This document shows, piece by piece, positions 7,403 to 14,542 of a stretch of 64,000 nucleotides of DNA; position 1 is the stretch's first letter; every line of letters begins with the position of its first letter. The notes under the pieces were generated by a model, which was given only the letters and a program-made list of their open reading frames with translations, was not told where the DNA came from and made no database searches. This DNA is from Thermincola ferriacetica (GTDB taxonomy: Bacteria; Bacillota; Thermincolia; Thermincolales; Thermincolaceae). The stretch spans positions 1 to 64,000 of the forward strand of contig NZ_LGTE01000004.1 in NCBI RefSeq assembly GCF_001263415.1, given 5' to 3'. Made by a program: the position numbers and the translations under genes.

Positions 7403-9203
7403 ACAGACTTCTCTGCGTCCGCTGATAGGCCGCGGCATCCTTGATCTGTTTTGCGGCCTCGTTGCGGAACTTACGGCTCAGTCTGGCCTGGTACGCCGGC
7501 GGCAGGAGGTCCTTGTCATTGCACTCCAGCAACGCAATATTCGACATGAACTCTATGTCCTGCGTTGTGGGCACAATGCAGTCAAAGGCGTGGGTCAGAA
7601 TTTCATCGTCCACTTCGCCTCTGCTGCGGTCCTCCATCAGTTCGACAGCCTTGTACACCACCGCGCTGATCTCCGCCTGGGTGTACCCGGCGCTTTTGGT
7701 GCCGATCTCTTTGTAGATGCTGTCGCTTACAGAGGTTTTGACGCCTTCTGTTTTAAACAGCGTCTTAAACACTTCTATACGTTCCTCGTCGCTGTCGGGC
7801 GGGAGGAACGCGATCTTTTTGTCCAGCCGGCCCGGGCGTTTTATGGCCGCGTCCAGCAGGTCGGGCCGGTTGGTGGCGGCCAGGATCACGATTTCGCCCC
7901 GGTGCGACGTGTCGCTGGCGAATTCCAGGAACATCTTAAACAGGTTGGAATCCACCCCAGTCGTGCCCTGGGACCGGCTGAACGCCTGGTCGATCTCGTC
8001 GATAAATAATATACAGGGCTTCATGGTCTTAACCCCTTCCAGGGCCTTGGCGAAGTTCCTTTCGGAATTCCCCACGTACTGGCCCAGAATCCGGGAGGGG
8101 TTCAGTTTGACGAAGTTGACGCCGGCTTCCCTTGCGGTTGCAAGGGCGAACATGGTCTTGCCGGTGCCCGCAGGCCCTGTCATCAGCACGCCCATGGGGC
8201 AGCGTTTTTTGTTGCCCGTTTTCATGGGGTTGATGACATTCTTTATAAACAGTTCCTTGGCCTTGGCGTGGCCGGCAACGGCCTCGTACCCGAACCGCGG
8301 TTCCGGGGTTTCGAGGACTTCACCGTATTCCGACACCAGGATGGAGTGCCGGCGCTCCCTGATCAGTTCTTCCGTCACCGGCTGCCTCTCCAGGTCGGCC
8401 CGGAGCTTGATGTCCTCCAGGTGGACCCGGCCCAGGCCCGCGGTCAGGTTGGCAAACTGCTGTTTTGTGACGCCGAGCTTTGTTCCCTTGACGTTCACGT
8501 CGTCACGGAACAGAAACTCGATGAATTCCAACCGATCCGCGTCATCGGGCGGCGGGACATGGATCGGGATTATGCCGGTGCTGGCCGCGCGGATGGACGG
8601 GTGCACGTCCGTCTCGCTGGCAGTCACCAGGAAAAAGAGGTTGCCCGTGAGGGCAATTTCGCGGTCCCGGCCCCAACGCTGGACGGTGATCAGGTTTACC
8701 CGGTCCTCCAGCGACATTGTGGAGATGTCGCTGGCCGGCGCGATGGTTTCCACGAAGTCCATGATCAGGACAAACCGCATGAGAGGTTCCCCGTCCTCGT
8801 CGGTTTCGCGGAATTTCAGTGCGCGTTCCAGCATGGGCAGCGCCTGGCGAGGGTCGCGCGGCAGGTCCATGCCCGCGCCAACACCCGGCAGGCCGTCCAC
8901 CATGCGCAGGGCATCCAGGGCCGGGTTGCTTGCGACAGGCTCCAGCCCGAGGGCCTTTTTGAATTTGCGTTCCATGTCCGGCAGGGCAAAGGTGATGCCC
9001 TCGGCGCGGTTATAGAACGCTATTACGTCCCGGTTGGCCAGAAGCTGGCTCAACAGGGACCGCAGGGTCAGGTTTTCGTACACGTAGTCGAACACGTTTC
9101 CGTGTAACAAAAACCCGTGGGCCACGCCCGCCTGGAAGTATTTAATCCACTGCTCCACCCAGGCGGGATATTGCTCCTCGGCAGGATATTGAGTTTCGCT
9201 CAT
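7401..9203 (-). CDS. AAA+ ATPase, Ycf46/CDC48-like
   Basis: 600 residues, ATG after AAAAGGAGGAATCAAAAA. The C-terminal half is a classical AAA module: Walker A GPAGTGKT (343-350), Walker B ILFIDEID (398-405), sensor region ATNRPDLLDAAIKRPGRLD (444-462) with likely arginine fingers. The N-terminal half (1-290) looks like a second, degenerate ATPase domain with no Walker A, a layout found in Ycf46-type proteins. It probably remodels proteins or complexes in the cytoplasm; the substrate is unknown. Two small genes upstream (9565 and 9812) may be partners, as Ycf46-like ATPases often neighbour DUF2997/DUF1257 genes. Confidence 0.9.
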   Translation of the reverse strand: MSETQYPAEEQYPAWVEQWIKYFQAGVAHGFLLHGNVFDYVYENLTLRSLLSQLLANRDVIAFYNRAEGITFALPDMERKFKKALGLEPVASNPALDALRMVDGLPGVGAGMDLPRDPRQALPMLERALKFRETDEDGEPLMRFVLIMDFVETIAPASDISTMSLEDRVNLITVQRWGRDREIALTGNLFFLVTASETDVHPSIRAASTGIIPIHVPPPDDADRLEFIEFLFRDDVNVKGTKLGVTKQQFANLTAGLGRVHLEDIKLRADLERQPVTEELIRERRHSILVSEYGEVLETPEPRFGYEAVAGHAKAKELFIKNVINPMKTGNKKRCPMGVLMTGPAGTGKTMFALATAREAGVNFVKLNPSRILGQYVGNSERNFAKALEGVKTMKPCILFIDEIDQAFSRSQGTTGVDSNLFKMFLEFASDTSHRGEIVILAATNRPDLLDAAIKRPGRLDKKIAFLPPDSDEERIEVFKTLFKTEGVKTSVSDSIYKEIGTKSAGYTQAEISAVVYKAVELMEDRSRGEVDDEILTHAFDCIVPTTQDIEFMSNIALLECNDKDLLPPAYQARLSRKFRNEAAKQIKDAAAYQRTQRSL

Positions 9204-9228
9204 TTTTTGATTCCTCCTTTTGATTAGG

Positions 9229-9257
9229 TTGATTTTCTCCCCGCAGCAGGGTATAAT
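9229..9257 (+). promoter_or_regulatory. plus-strand promoter of antisense RNA A
   Basis: TTGATT, 17 bases, TATAAT, reading into the 3' end of the small hydrophobic gene on the other strand. The block is nearly identical to the one at 16735. AGCAGG/CCTGCT dyad arms flank the -10 box. Confidence 0.7.
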
Positions 9258-9263
9258 ATAATC

Positions 9264-9350
9264 AAACCTGCTCTAGGGGGCGGGTGGTTTTTTAAGTAGT
9301 GGTTAATGTTTTGTTTCGTTAGGGTTATATGCCTAACGATTCTTCTTTTT
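9264..9350 (+). ncRNA. predicted antisense RNA A (antitoxin-like)
   Basis: Inferred from the promoter at 9229 and a hairpin CGTTAGG/CCTAACG (9317-9338) followed by ATTCTTCTTTTT. The RNA of about 85 bases would be complementary to the 3' end of the toxin-like mRNA, as in TxpA/RatA-type pairs. Confidence 0.5.
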
Positions 9351-9444
9351 CTGGCAGGTGATGCCGAGTTCTACTACTTTCGTTATCAGGTTTCGTTATC
9401 AGGACGATTGCTGCGGTGATCAACTGTATCAGGTTCATCGGCAT
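9333..9444 (-). pseudogene. frameshifted small hydrophobic toxin-like peptide A
   Basis: The start and ribosome site (AAAGGGGGTGATG) match those of the intact peptide at 16837. The reading MPMNLIQLITAAIVLITK then loses frame because of a 13-bp tandem duplication (9378-9403), ending at a TAA at 9325. With one copy removed it would continue as VVELGITCQKKKNR and stop, a hydrophobic helix with a basic tail like peptide B. The repeated unit is not a multiple of three, so the present gene should be inactive unless the copy number changes. A second ATG, two codons later, has better spacing from the ribosome site. Confidence 0.65.
9378..9403. repeat. 13-bp tandem duplication
   Basis: TTTCGTTATCAGG occurs twice head to tail. 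It is the sole cause of the frameshift in toxin-like peptide A. Confidence 0.95.
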
Positions 9445-9503
9445 CACCCCCTTTCTTCACCACTCACACCCCCATGATGTGTGGCAAGAAAGGTTGCGTC
9501 AGG

Positions 9504-9531
9504 GCTATACCACCAAACCCAATACTATTCA
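9504..9531 (-). promoter_or_regulatory. possible promoter of toxin-like gene A
   Basis: TGAATA, 16 bases, TATAGC. The same position upstream of peptide B has TTGATA/TATATC. The roughly 100 bases between here and the start codon are almost identical in A and B. Confidence 0.4.
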
Positions 9532-9538
9532 GTTTTTT

Positions 9539-9560
9539 AGGGCACGCTTTTGCGTGCCCT
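9539..9560 (-). terminator. terminator-like hairpin
   Basis: AGGGCACGC/GCGTGCCCT stem after the stop of the His-tailed gene at 9565; same hairpin family as at 91 and 17035. No long T-run follows on the minus strand. Confidence 0.5.
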
Positions 9561-9564
9561 GTTC

Positions 9565-9774
9565 TTATTCATGCCCATGCACGTGCTGGTGTGCGTGGGC
9601 ATGTTCGCGGTCGTGGCGGTGCTGTTCGACTTCGCCTACCTCGTCGAACTCTATACCCTCCAGACCAAGGTTTTTAAGGAGCTTCTCAATACGCTCCTTA
9701 CCCTGCTCAAAGGTCCCCTGTTCGGTGAAGATGCTCACCTTCCCGTCAGGGGTGATTACCACCCTTGCTTGCAT
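9565..9774 (-). CDS. DUF2997-like protein with His-rich tail
   Basis: 69 residues, ATG after GAAAGGAGGACCCAAACA. The opening QARVVITPDGKVSIFTEQG followed by a helix resembles the short DUF2997 family (strand, PDG turn, strand, helix). The last 20 residues are packed with His (HAHAHQHVHGHE), suggesting metal binding. It lies between the 128-residue gene and the AAA+ ATPase; DUF2997 genes commonly accompany such ATPases. Family placement is a judgement from pattern, not a search. Confidence 0.75.
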   Translation of the reverse strand: MQARVVITPDGKVSIFTEQGTFEQGKERIEKLLKNLGLEGIEFDEVGEVEQHRHDREHAHAHQHVHGHE

Positions 9775-9811
9775 TGTTTGGGTCCTCCTTTCTAATCTAA
9801 AGATTTACACT

Positions 9812-10198
9812 CTAAAGATTTACCCGCAGCACCAGGCTCCCGTTCGGCGCGTACTGCTGGGATTCCGGGCGATAGTGTTTGGCTACCGCCTGGGCTACTT
9901 TCTGCTGCAGCAGCACGCCGCCCAGTTGTTTGACGAACTGGGTCAGGTCCTGCAGCAGCGTTTCCGTCTCCGTTGCAGCCAGGCCCTGGGCATAGACCCT
10001 GCCGTTGCTGATCTGCACGGCCCGGTAGCCGCCCAGGTCAAACTCCAGCAGGTCCCTGCGCCGGGACATGGTTACGACATACCCTTTCTGTCGGAGGTAC
10101 TGTAGCACCGCCTGGGCCGCCTTCTCGCTTTCCAGGACTTCTTTGGTGAGGTTCTCGCTCACCTTTGCGGTGAGCGTTGCCACTGCATCACATGGCAT
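9812..10198 (-). CDS. unknown protein, first gene of the 10-kb cassette operon
   Basis: 128 residues. ATG preceded by AAAAAAAGGGGGAATGACAA, the same ribosome block as at 29835. The protein has two alpha/beta halves: FDLGGYRAVQISNGRVYAQG in the middle and a C-terminal helix-strand VAKHYRPESQQYAPNGSLVL. By neighbourhood it could be a DUF1257 (Ycf35)-type partner of the AAA+ ATPase, but the sequence alone does not show this. Expression depends on readthrough of the attenuator at 10268. Confidence 0.75.
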   Translation of the reverse strand: MPCDAVATLTAKVSENLTKEVLESEKAAQAVLQYLRQKGYVVTMSRRRDLLEFDLGGYRAVQISNGRVYAQGLAATETETLLQDLTQFVKQLGGVLLQQKVAQAVAKHYRPESQQYAPNGSLVLRVNL

Positions 10199-10216
10199 TT
10201 GTCATTCCCCCTTTTT

Positions 10217-10300
10217 TTATATTTTGTAAAATATACAGCCTGCCAGTAGTTCCCGGCAGGCAAAATAAAAAGGGGTATGCAGCACTTTATAAAGTGACAT
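10217..10300 (-). CDS. possible 27-codon leader peptide across the attenuator
   Basis: ATG lies in the 5' arm of the terminator stem, after an AAAGGGG that can act as ribosome site. The frame (MSLYKVLHTPFYFACR...) passes through the whole hairpin and stops just before the ribosome site of the first gene. The same 27-codon frame occurs at 29854 with two changed residues. Translation would open the terminator. Coding is not proven. Confidence 0.4.
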   Translation of the reverse strand: MSLYKVLHTPFYFACRELLAGCIFYKI

Positions 10301-10312
10301 ACATACCCCTTT
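10268..10312 (-). terminator. shared leader terminator (attenuator), CACTTTATAAAGTG type
   Basis: Minus strand: AAAGGGGTATG pairs with CATACCCCTTT, with an inner CACTTTATAAAGTG palindrome and a following TTATTTT. Two more dyads follow before the gene: GCCTGCC/GGCAGGC (10238-10261) and the palindrome TATATTTTGTAAAATATA (10218-10235). Confidence 0.85.
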
Positions 10313-10387
10313 GAGTCTTGTTTTAATAAAACCTGGTCCCCCGCGCTGTGCGGGAAACAAAAGAGAAAACTTCACAAAACGCAAAAA

Positions 10388-10434
10388 GACTTTGGTACAG
10401 GTATATTATACCAGATACCGAAGTCTTTTGTAAA
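10388..10434 (-). promoter_or_regulatory. cassette promoter with palindromic operator
   Basis: TTTACA, 18 bases, TATAAT on the minus strand; the -35 box abuts the stop of the 83-residue gene. The promoter lies inside a dyad, GACTTTGGTA ... TACCGAAGTC, centred on GGTATAATATACC. This arrangement fits a repressor operator. Confidence 0.8.
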
Positions 10435-10686
10435 TTAGTTTTTTTGTGAATCCCCCTTTAACCATTTCTCTACGATTAATATGGGATCGGTATGTTTATT
10501 GATGTTCAAAGTAACAGCTTTATCAATTATATCGTCTGTTAGTATTGGACATTTTAATTTCATTTCATTCTTTGCTTTTATTATTTCTTCTTCATCGTTA
10601 AGAAATGTGGAGTGAACAATATGTATCAAACGTGAAACCAGAAAATTTCTTAATTCGTCTGGCGCATCCATTAACATTTGTGCCAT
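10435..10686 (-). CDS. small acidic helical protein of unknown function
   Basis: 83 residues. The ATG overlaps the radC stop codon (TGATG), so translation is coupled to radC. The sequence is helical, ending in LIVEKWLKGDSQKN. AT-rich codons contrast with the neighbouring genes. No family recognised. Confidence 0.7.
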   Translation of the reverse strand: MAQMLMDAPDELRNFLVSRLIHIVHSTFLNDEEEIIKAKNEMKLKCPILTDDIIDKAVTLNINKHTDPILIVEKWLKGDSQKN

Positions 10687-11333
10687 CAAAACATCCCCTC
10701 CTGTTTAAGCGACACATACGTGTCGCCTCCTACAACAACATGATCCAGCAGTTCTATCCCCAGCAGCCTGCCTGCTTCTGCAAGCCTGTAGGTTATTTGA
10801 ATGTCGCCTGGGCTGGGACTTGGGTCGCCGCTGGGGTGGTTGTGTACCATGATTATTGCCGCTGCACAGTTCCTGATTGCAGTTTTGTAGATTTCCCGCG
10901 GATGGACGGCAACGCCGTCCAAAGTGCCTTTGGCAATCAGTTCAACCGACTGCACCCTGTTTTTTGTGTTTAGCAGAAGAACATATATATGTTCTTCTTC
11001 CAGCCCGTGGAGCCTGGGCCCCATGAACTGAAACACATCTTCGGGCGATTTTATGACAGGTTGCGGCGGTGTGCCGGCTGCCAACATTCGCGCAGCAAGC
11101 TCTGTGATAGCCTGTATCTGCAGCGCCTTGCCCAGACCTATTCCGGGCAGCATCGTTAGCTGTGCAGTATGGGCATTATGGGCATTGCGCAGCCCTTTCA
11201 GGCCGCCCAATTCGTCCAGCACCCGCTGTGCTGTGTCAATTTCCAGCCCGGCTGCGCAGGCCAGAAGTTCGCTGTCCATCAAGGTTGTCGTGCCGTATAG
11301 CTCGGCACGTTCTTTCAGAAACAAGCCAACCAT
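10686..11333 (-). CDS. radC: RadC-family JAB/MPN-domain protein
   Basis: 215 residues, ATG after GGGAGGTTAAAAT. Residues 55-75 form a helix-hairpin-helix (MLPGIGLGKALQIQAITEL), and residues 100-215 a JAB/MPN domain with the signature HNHPSGDPSPSPGD (164-177) and an upstream glutamate near 113. RadC-type proteins are metal-dependent MPN proteins of uncertain activity, common on plasmids and ICEs; the name does not imply a proven repair role. A GC-rich hairpin CTCCCCC/GGGGGAG lies just upstream. Confidence 0.9.
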   Translation of the reverse strand: MVGLFLKERAELYGTTTLMDSELLACAAGLEIDTAQRVLDELGGLKGLRNAHNAHTAQLTMLPGIGLGKALQIQAITELAARMLAAGTPPQPVIKSPEDVFQFMGPRLHGLEEEHIYVLLLNTKNRVQSVELIAKGTLDGVAVHPREIYKTAIRNCAAAIIMVHNHPSGDPSPSPGDIQITYRLAEAGRLLGIELLDHVVVGGDTYVSLKQEGMF

Positions 11334-11418
11334 ATTTTAACCTCCCATTACTCCCCCTGCCTGGCGGGGGAGCATGTTTTTTCTCCCCCATCCCGGCGGG
11401 GTGTAACTGGTGGTGTAT

Positions 11419-11628
11419 TTACTTGCGGACAAGTACTGCTGTACTGCCGCAGATTGCGCACACCCACTTGTTGCCGTCACCAGGATACGGCAGGTGGACA
11501 AACTCTGATAAACCAAGATCTTTAATAAAGTTACCGTGCCCATCGACTTTCCAGTCATGGGCTTCATGCGCCGTTGTATAAAATTCGTTATGTCCCGGGT
11601 TTTTGGGGCATACCATTTTTTCTTCCAT
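11419..11628 (-). CDS. small zinc-ribbon protein
   Basis: 69 residues starting MEEKMVCPKNPGHNEF; the ATG at 11628 is preceded by AAAGGGCGG. The CPKNPGH start and a CAICG near the end form the two halves of a zinc site around a domain with HDWKVDGHGNFIKD. I recall this type of short protein from many Firmicute phages and elements, without known function. Confidence 0.75.
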   Translation of the reverse strand: MEEKMVCPKNPGHNEFYTTAHEAHDWKVDGHGNFIKDLGLSEFVHLPYPGDGNKWVCAICGSTAVLVRK

Positions 11629-11653
11629 AAAAAACCGCCCTTTCTTTGTAGAT

Positions 11654-12265
11654 TTATTCTTCAAACTGGTAGAAAAACACCCCTTTATCCCGGTGTTGTT
11701 CTACCAGTTTCTTGAAATCTTCCAGGGTTTCAATACCCTGGAATCCATGTTTCTTGACTACCCTGCGAATTTCGTCCCAATTCTGGAAATAACGGATTTC
11801 CTTAAGTTCCTCGAAAACCGCGCCTAGTTTGCGGTCCCCTATTTCGTATGAGCCGCCTGGGTCGCCGTAGAATTCAAAAACATATTTGTCCGGGAAAAAC
11901 CGCCCTTCCGAGTCTGTGTTAATATACACCTCGAGCCCCGGCTCTTCGGCCTTCAGGACATACGACAGGTCATACATCTCCGCAAACCTGTCATATGCGC
12001 CCCACATGGGTGCCCAGGCGTCGTCGGAGACCAGAACGACATAACAGTTGTCTCCGCTGCCTTCAAAAGACAGGGCCTGGACAAACCCGCGGCACCAGAT
12101 GTTTTCCTGCTCGGGTTCAATCCCCTTATAAATGAACAGCCGGCCTATCCAACCGGGATCACCGTCTTTTATGATTTTCAGGGCTTCCTGAAAATCATTG
12201 TAAAATTGGCGCAGGTTTTCTTCTGCGCCGCTAAAAATGACTTCTGTATCGCACCAGTTCGGCAT
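11654..12265 (-). CDS. YubB/DUF1281-like ferredoxin-fold protein
   Basis: 203 residues. The start MPNWCDTEVIFSG is the hallmark of the YubB ferredoxin-like (DUF1281, Api92-related) family found on plasmids, phages and ICEs. The central part (NCYVVLVSDDAWAPMWG, then EPGLEVYIN) also fits that family, where an aromatic-rich domain precedes a C-terminal helix. Function unknown. ATG after AAAGGAGGAGTGCAAAT, a block repeated before the gene at 12633. Confidence 0.85.
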   Translation of the reverse strand: MPNWCDTEVIFSGAEENLRQFYNDFQEALKIIKDGDPGWIGRLFIYKGIEPEQENIWCRGFVQALSFEGSGDNCYVVLVSDDAWAPMWGAYDRFAEMYDLSYVLKAEEPGLEVYINTDSEGRFFPDKYVFEFYGDPGGSYEIGDRKLGAVFEELKEIRYFQNWDEIRRVVKKHGFQGIETLEDFKKLVEQHRDKGVFFYQFEE

Positions 12266-12280
12266 ATTTGCACTCCTCCT

Positions 12281-12385
12281 TTAAAAATGACTCATTATTT
12301 TACAGTAAAACCAACATTTTACATTTGTCAATAACCCAGACGGCCCTCTTGACCATCTGAATAATTGTTTTAAGCATTTGAACAT
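12281..12385 (-). CDS. possible 34-residue basic microprotein
   Basis: AGGAGGTTTAAATCC precedes an ATG opening a frame of 34 residues rich in Lys, Trp, Cys and Phe (MFKCLKQLFRWSRG at the start). The ribosome site is strong, but nothing else supports coding. It fills the otherwise empty AT-rich gap between two genes that share the same ribosome block. Confidence 0.4.
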   Translation of the reverse strand: MFKCLKQLFRWSRGPSGLLTNVKCWFYCKIMSHF

Positions 12386-12450
12386 TGGATTTAAACCTCC
12401 TATTTTAACCAACTATTTAAATGTTTTCAGAGAAGTTTACATTATCTACA

Positions 12451-12633
12451 TTATTTTCCGATTAAAACCATAGGATAACCTTCACGCCTATATTCGACCC
12501 AGAGTCCAGCCATAAGCGATTGTATCTCTTCCGGATCAATATTACAGAAGCGAAGTATAGTTATACCATCTGAAGTCTCAACAAAGACTAAATTCAAGTA
12601 ATTATGGACGACAATCTCTAACATCTTCGGCAT
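12451..12633 (-). CDS. small protein of unknown function
   Basis: 60 residues beginning MPKMLEIVVHNYLNLVF; start chosen because AAGGAGG-like GGAGGAGTGCAAAT precedes this ATG, while the earlier in-frame Met lies inside the ribosome site. Looks like a small alpha/beta protein. Overlaps no other gene. No family recognised. Confidence 0.65.
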   Translation of the reverse strand: MPKMLEIVVHNYLNLVFVETSDGITILRFCNIDPEEIQSLMAGLWVEYRREGYPMVLIGK

Positions 12634-12652
12634 ATTTGCACTCCTCCTCAAA

Positions 12653-13771
12653 TTACAGCTTCTTCCACTTGAAACTCCTGCTCCCCGGCTTGGTTTTCGC
12701 CAAGCCTTCGGGCAGGATATTCTGTATCTGCTTTAGCTTTTTGCAGTCTGCTTTCAGGAATTCCCACGGGTTGTACCCGGCCTGCTGCAGGAAGTGGTAG
12801 TATTTCTGCAGGTCGGTGATCTCCACGCTGTCTGAATTCCTGAACCAGCCGACTTCCACATCGTCGGTCACTATGTTGGCACCGGTCTTTTCCACCCAGT
12901 CCTTGAGGTGGCCGACTACCGTGTCCAACTGGGCCTCCAGGACCAGCATGGCCTGGACCAGGGTTTTCGCGTCCTCCTCGGTTGCCGGCGCTTTAATTTC
13001 TATACCGTCCCGGCGTTTGACCGCCGGGCAGTCGGCGGCGACGTGGCAGTAGCTGCAGTAACGGTTCGGGTTGGGCGGGAACCCGGCTTCGCCCTGGTCA
13101 AGGTTCCGGGTTATCTCCGTGAAGCAGTTCTTCAGCCAGTCCTCGGCTTCCCGGAGGTCATCCGCGGTTATCCTGCCTTTCTCCACCCGGTCATAACGCA
13201 GGAAATGCAGTTCTGCGTCCCAGGTGTCGATCCCGTGTTCGCCGGCCAGGAGCCAGCAGTATGTTTTCAACTGCATGGTCCCGGCCACGGTATAGGTCTC
13301 ATACCCGGTCTTGTAGTCGATTATCCGGCCCGGCTCGTCCCTGAATACGGGTATCTCCACGTAGTCCGGCTGGCCGGTTACCACGCAGCCTGGAATTACC
13401 TCCCTTTTCAGGCGGCGTTCCGGCACCACTTCGGCCAGTTCCGGCGGAGTATAGCTGTTTATGAACCGCCGGGCCAGGGACATGATTTCCACCATATCAT
13501 CCTGACACAGGGTGGTCAGACGCCGGATTTCCGTCTGCGCCACGGGAACCAGGTCCTGCACGCCGTTATGGAAGGCGTACAGCACGGTATGGGTTGCCTC
13601 GCCGAGCTCTTTTGGTCTGGACGGTGGCTGTTCAATGCCCTCGATAACGGTCTTGTAAAACCGCCTGGGGCAGCCGTATTTCGGGTTGCCCCAGGTGTTT
13701 AGGTCGGAGTACCGGATTTCCAGAACAGGGTCCCGGTCCGCCTGCTCTGTTTTGAACAGTTCGGTCTGCAT
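12653..13771 (-). CDS. PD-(D/E)XK nuclease with Cas4/AddB-type Fe-S cysteines
   Basis: 372 residues, ATG after AAAAAAGGGGGG. A cysteine in CPRRFY (C34) and three more near residue 240 (YCSYCHVAADCP: C239, C242, C248) match the four-Cys iron-sulfur staple of Cas4/AddB-like exonucleases. Between them lie GQPDYVEI (D136) and IIDYKTGY (D152, K154), the catalytic core, then a conserved Gln (QLKTY). It should cut or trim DNA ends. With RadC, SSB and the annealing-like protein it forms a recombination set. The C-terminal 120 residues are helical and specific to this protein. Confidence 0.9.
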   Translation of the reverse strand: MQTELFKTEQADRDPVLEIRYSDLNTWGNPKYGCPRRFYKTVIEGIEQPPSRPKELGEATHTVLYAFHNGVQDLVPVAQTEIRRLTTLCQDDMVEIMSLARRFINSYTPPELAEVVPERRLKREVIPGCVVTGQPDYVEIPVFRDEPGRIIDYKTGYETYTVAGTMQLKTYCWLLAGEHGIDTWDAELHFLRYDRVEKGRITADDLREAEDWLKNCFTEITRNLDQGEAGFPPNPNRYCSYCHVAADCPAVKRRDGIEIKAPATEEDAKTLVQAMLVLEAQLDTVVGHLKDWVEKTGANIVTDDVEVGWFRNSDSVEITDLQKYYHFLQQAGYNPWEFLKADCKKLKQIQNILPEGLAKTKPGSRSFKWKKL

Positions 13772-13790
13772 GTTTCTACCCCCCTTTTTT

Positions 13791-13961
13791 TTACGGCGTT
13801 TTCAGTTCAAACGCCGTTTCGATGTAATCTTCGCTGTCCAGGACTATTTCACCGCTGTGATACTTTTCTTCAATTATTTCAAGGGCTTCTTCTTCCGACT
13901 CTGCTTCAACGCTTACGTTTCTCGCCAGTCTTTCGCGCACACAAACGGTGTATTTTGGCAT
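13791..13961 (-). CDS. DpnD/PcfM-like protein
   Basis: 56 residues, too short for usual gene finding but with a GGAGGGATAACAA ribosome site. The pattern KYTVCVRERLARNVSVEAES, EEEALEII, HSGEIVLDSEDYIE is typical of the DpnD/PcfM family, named after a protein on the conjugative plasmid pCF10. Role unknown. It is the first gene behind the cassette at 14.1 kb. Confidence 0.85.
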   Translation of the reverse strand: MPKYTVCVRERLARNVSVEAESEEEALEIIEEKYHSGEIVLDSEDYIETAFELKTP

Positions 13962-13964
13962 TTG

Positions 13965-14060
13965 TTATCCCTCCTTTTTTATATTTTTTAAATATACAGC
14001 CTGCCAGTGTCCCCGGCAGGCAAAATAAAAAGGGATATGCAGCACTTTATAAAGCGACAT
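13965..14060 (-). CDS. possible leader peptide of the 14.1-kb cassette
   Basis: Starts MSLYKVLHIPFYFACR, the same opening as the leader frames at 10217 and 29854, but the frame then differs and stops three bases before the PcfM-like start codon. It crosses the attenuator. Coding is not proven. Confidence 0.35.
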   Translation of the reverse strand: MSLYKVLHIPFYFACRGHWQAVYLKNIKKEG

Positions 14061-14072
14061 ACATACCCCTTT
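14028..14072 (-). terminator. shared leader terminator (attenuator), CACTTTATAAAGTG type
   Basis: Same hairpin as at 10268 with one mismatch in the outer stem (AAAGGGGTATG against CATATCCCTTT on the minus strand) and a TTATTTT tail. A CTGCC/GGCAG dyad and the palindrome-like TATATTTAAAAAATATA follow. Confidence 0.8.
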
Positions 14073-14148
14073 GAATCTTGATTTAATAAAACCTGGTTCC
14101 CCCGCGCTGTGTGGGAAACAAAAGTGAAAACTTCAAGTAAAATAAAAA

Positions 14149-14195
14149 GACTTTGGTACAGGTATATTATACCAGATGCCAAAGTCTTTTGTAAA
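14149..14195 (-). promoter_or_regulatory. cassette promoter with palindromic operator
   Basis: TTTACA, 18 bases, TATAAT. Dyad GACTTTGGCA ... TACCAAAGTC around GGTATAATATACC, one mismatch from the perfect copy at 30030. Confidence 0.8.
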
Positions 14196-14197
14196 GG

Positions 14198-14437
14198 TTA
14201 TGGTTTTATGAGATACCAAAAAACCCCGGCCAATATTAAACCTTGCCCCAACAATAAACATCCATAATATCTGCTTTTTCTTTTATGAATATCATAATAC
14301 TGCTTACTTAGCTTGTCATCAAACCATTGCATAAACATTGCTTTTTTGAAATGTCTGTCGGCTTTAAACATTGTGACCAACATGATCACAAATGGAATAG
14401 ACAGCACAATGGCACCCAATACTTTCTTTACAGTCAT
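14198..14437 (-). CDS. small membrane protein, two segments
   Basis: 79 residues. Two hydrophobic stretches, LGAIVLSIPFVIMLVTMF near the N terminus and CLLLGQGLILAGVFWYLI at the C terminus, flank a basic loop (DDKLSKQYYDIHKRKSRYYG). An inner-membrane hairpin is likely. No family recognised. AT-rich relative to most of the window. Its stop lies beside the 14.1-kb promoter. Confidence 0.7.
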   Translation of the reverse strand: MTVKKVLGAIVLSIPFVIMLVTMFKADRHFKKAMFMQWFDDKLSKQYYDIHKRKSRYYGCLLLGQGLILAGVFWYLIKP

Positions 14438-14453
14438 AGAACCACCCCACTAT

Positions 14454-14483
14454 ATTATAGTTTACCACCTTTTTCACGCATAA
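14454..14483 (-). promoter_or_regulatory. possible promoter of the 79-residue membrane protein
   Basis: TATAAT at the right distance upstream of the gene, with a weak TTATGC 18 bases before it. GTGGT(T)AAACT occurs twice around the -35 region. Confidence 0.4.
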
Positions 14484-14542
14484 GCCAGTTTAACCACTTT
14501 TTCATTAAGGCAAAAGTGGAATGGGATATTTTTTAACTTAAC

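Noticed and set aside
7717-9015. A 432-residue plus-strand frame opposite the AAA+ gene, and similar long plus-strand frames at 15.0-15.9, 27.6-29.8, 39.4-40.8 and 43.4-44.3 kb
   Set aside because: Mirror frames of GC-rich genes; composition is Arg/Ser/Pro-rich, no motif, and the minus-strand genes are certain.
13988-14182. Long frames through the cassette leaders (also near 18737, 29854 and 4724) starting upstream of the promoter region
   Set aside because: They arise because the cassette sequence is conserved; they run across the promoter and operator and lack ribosome sites. Only the short frame starting in the attenuator was kept, with low confidence.
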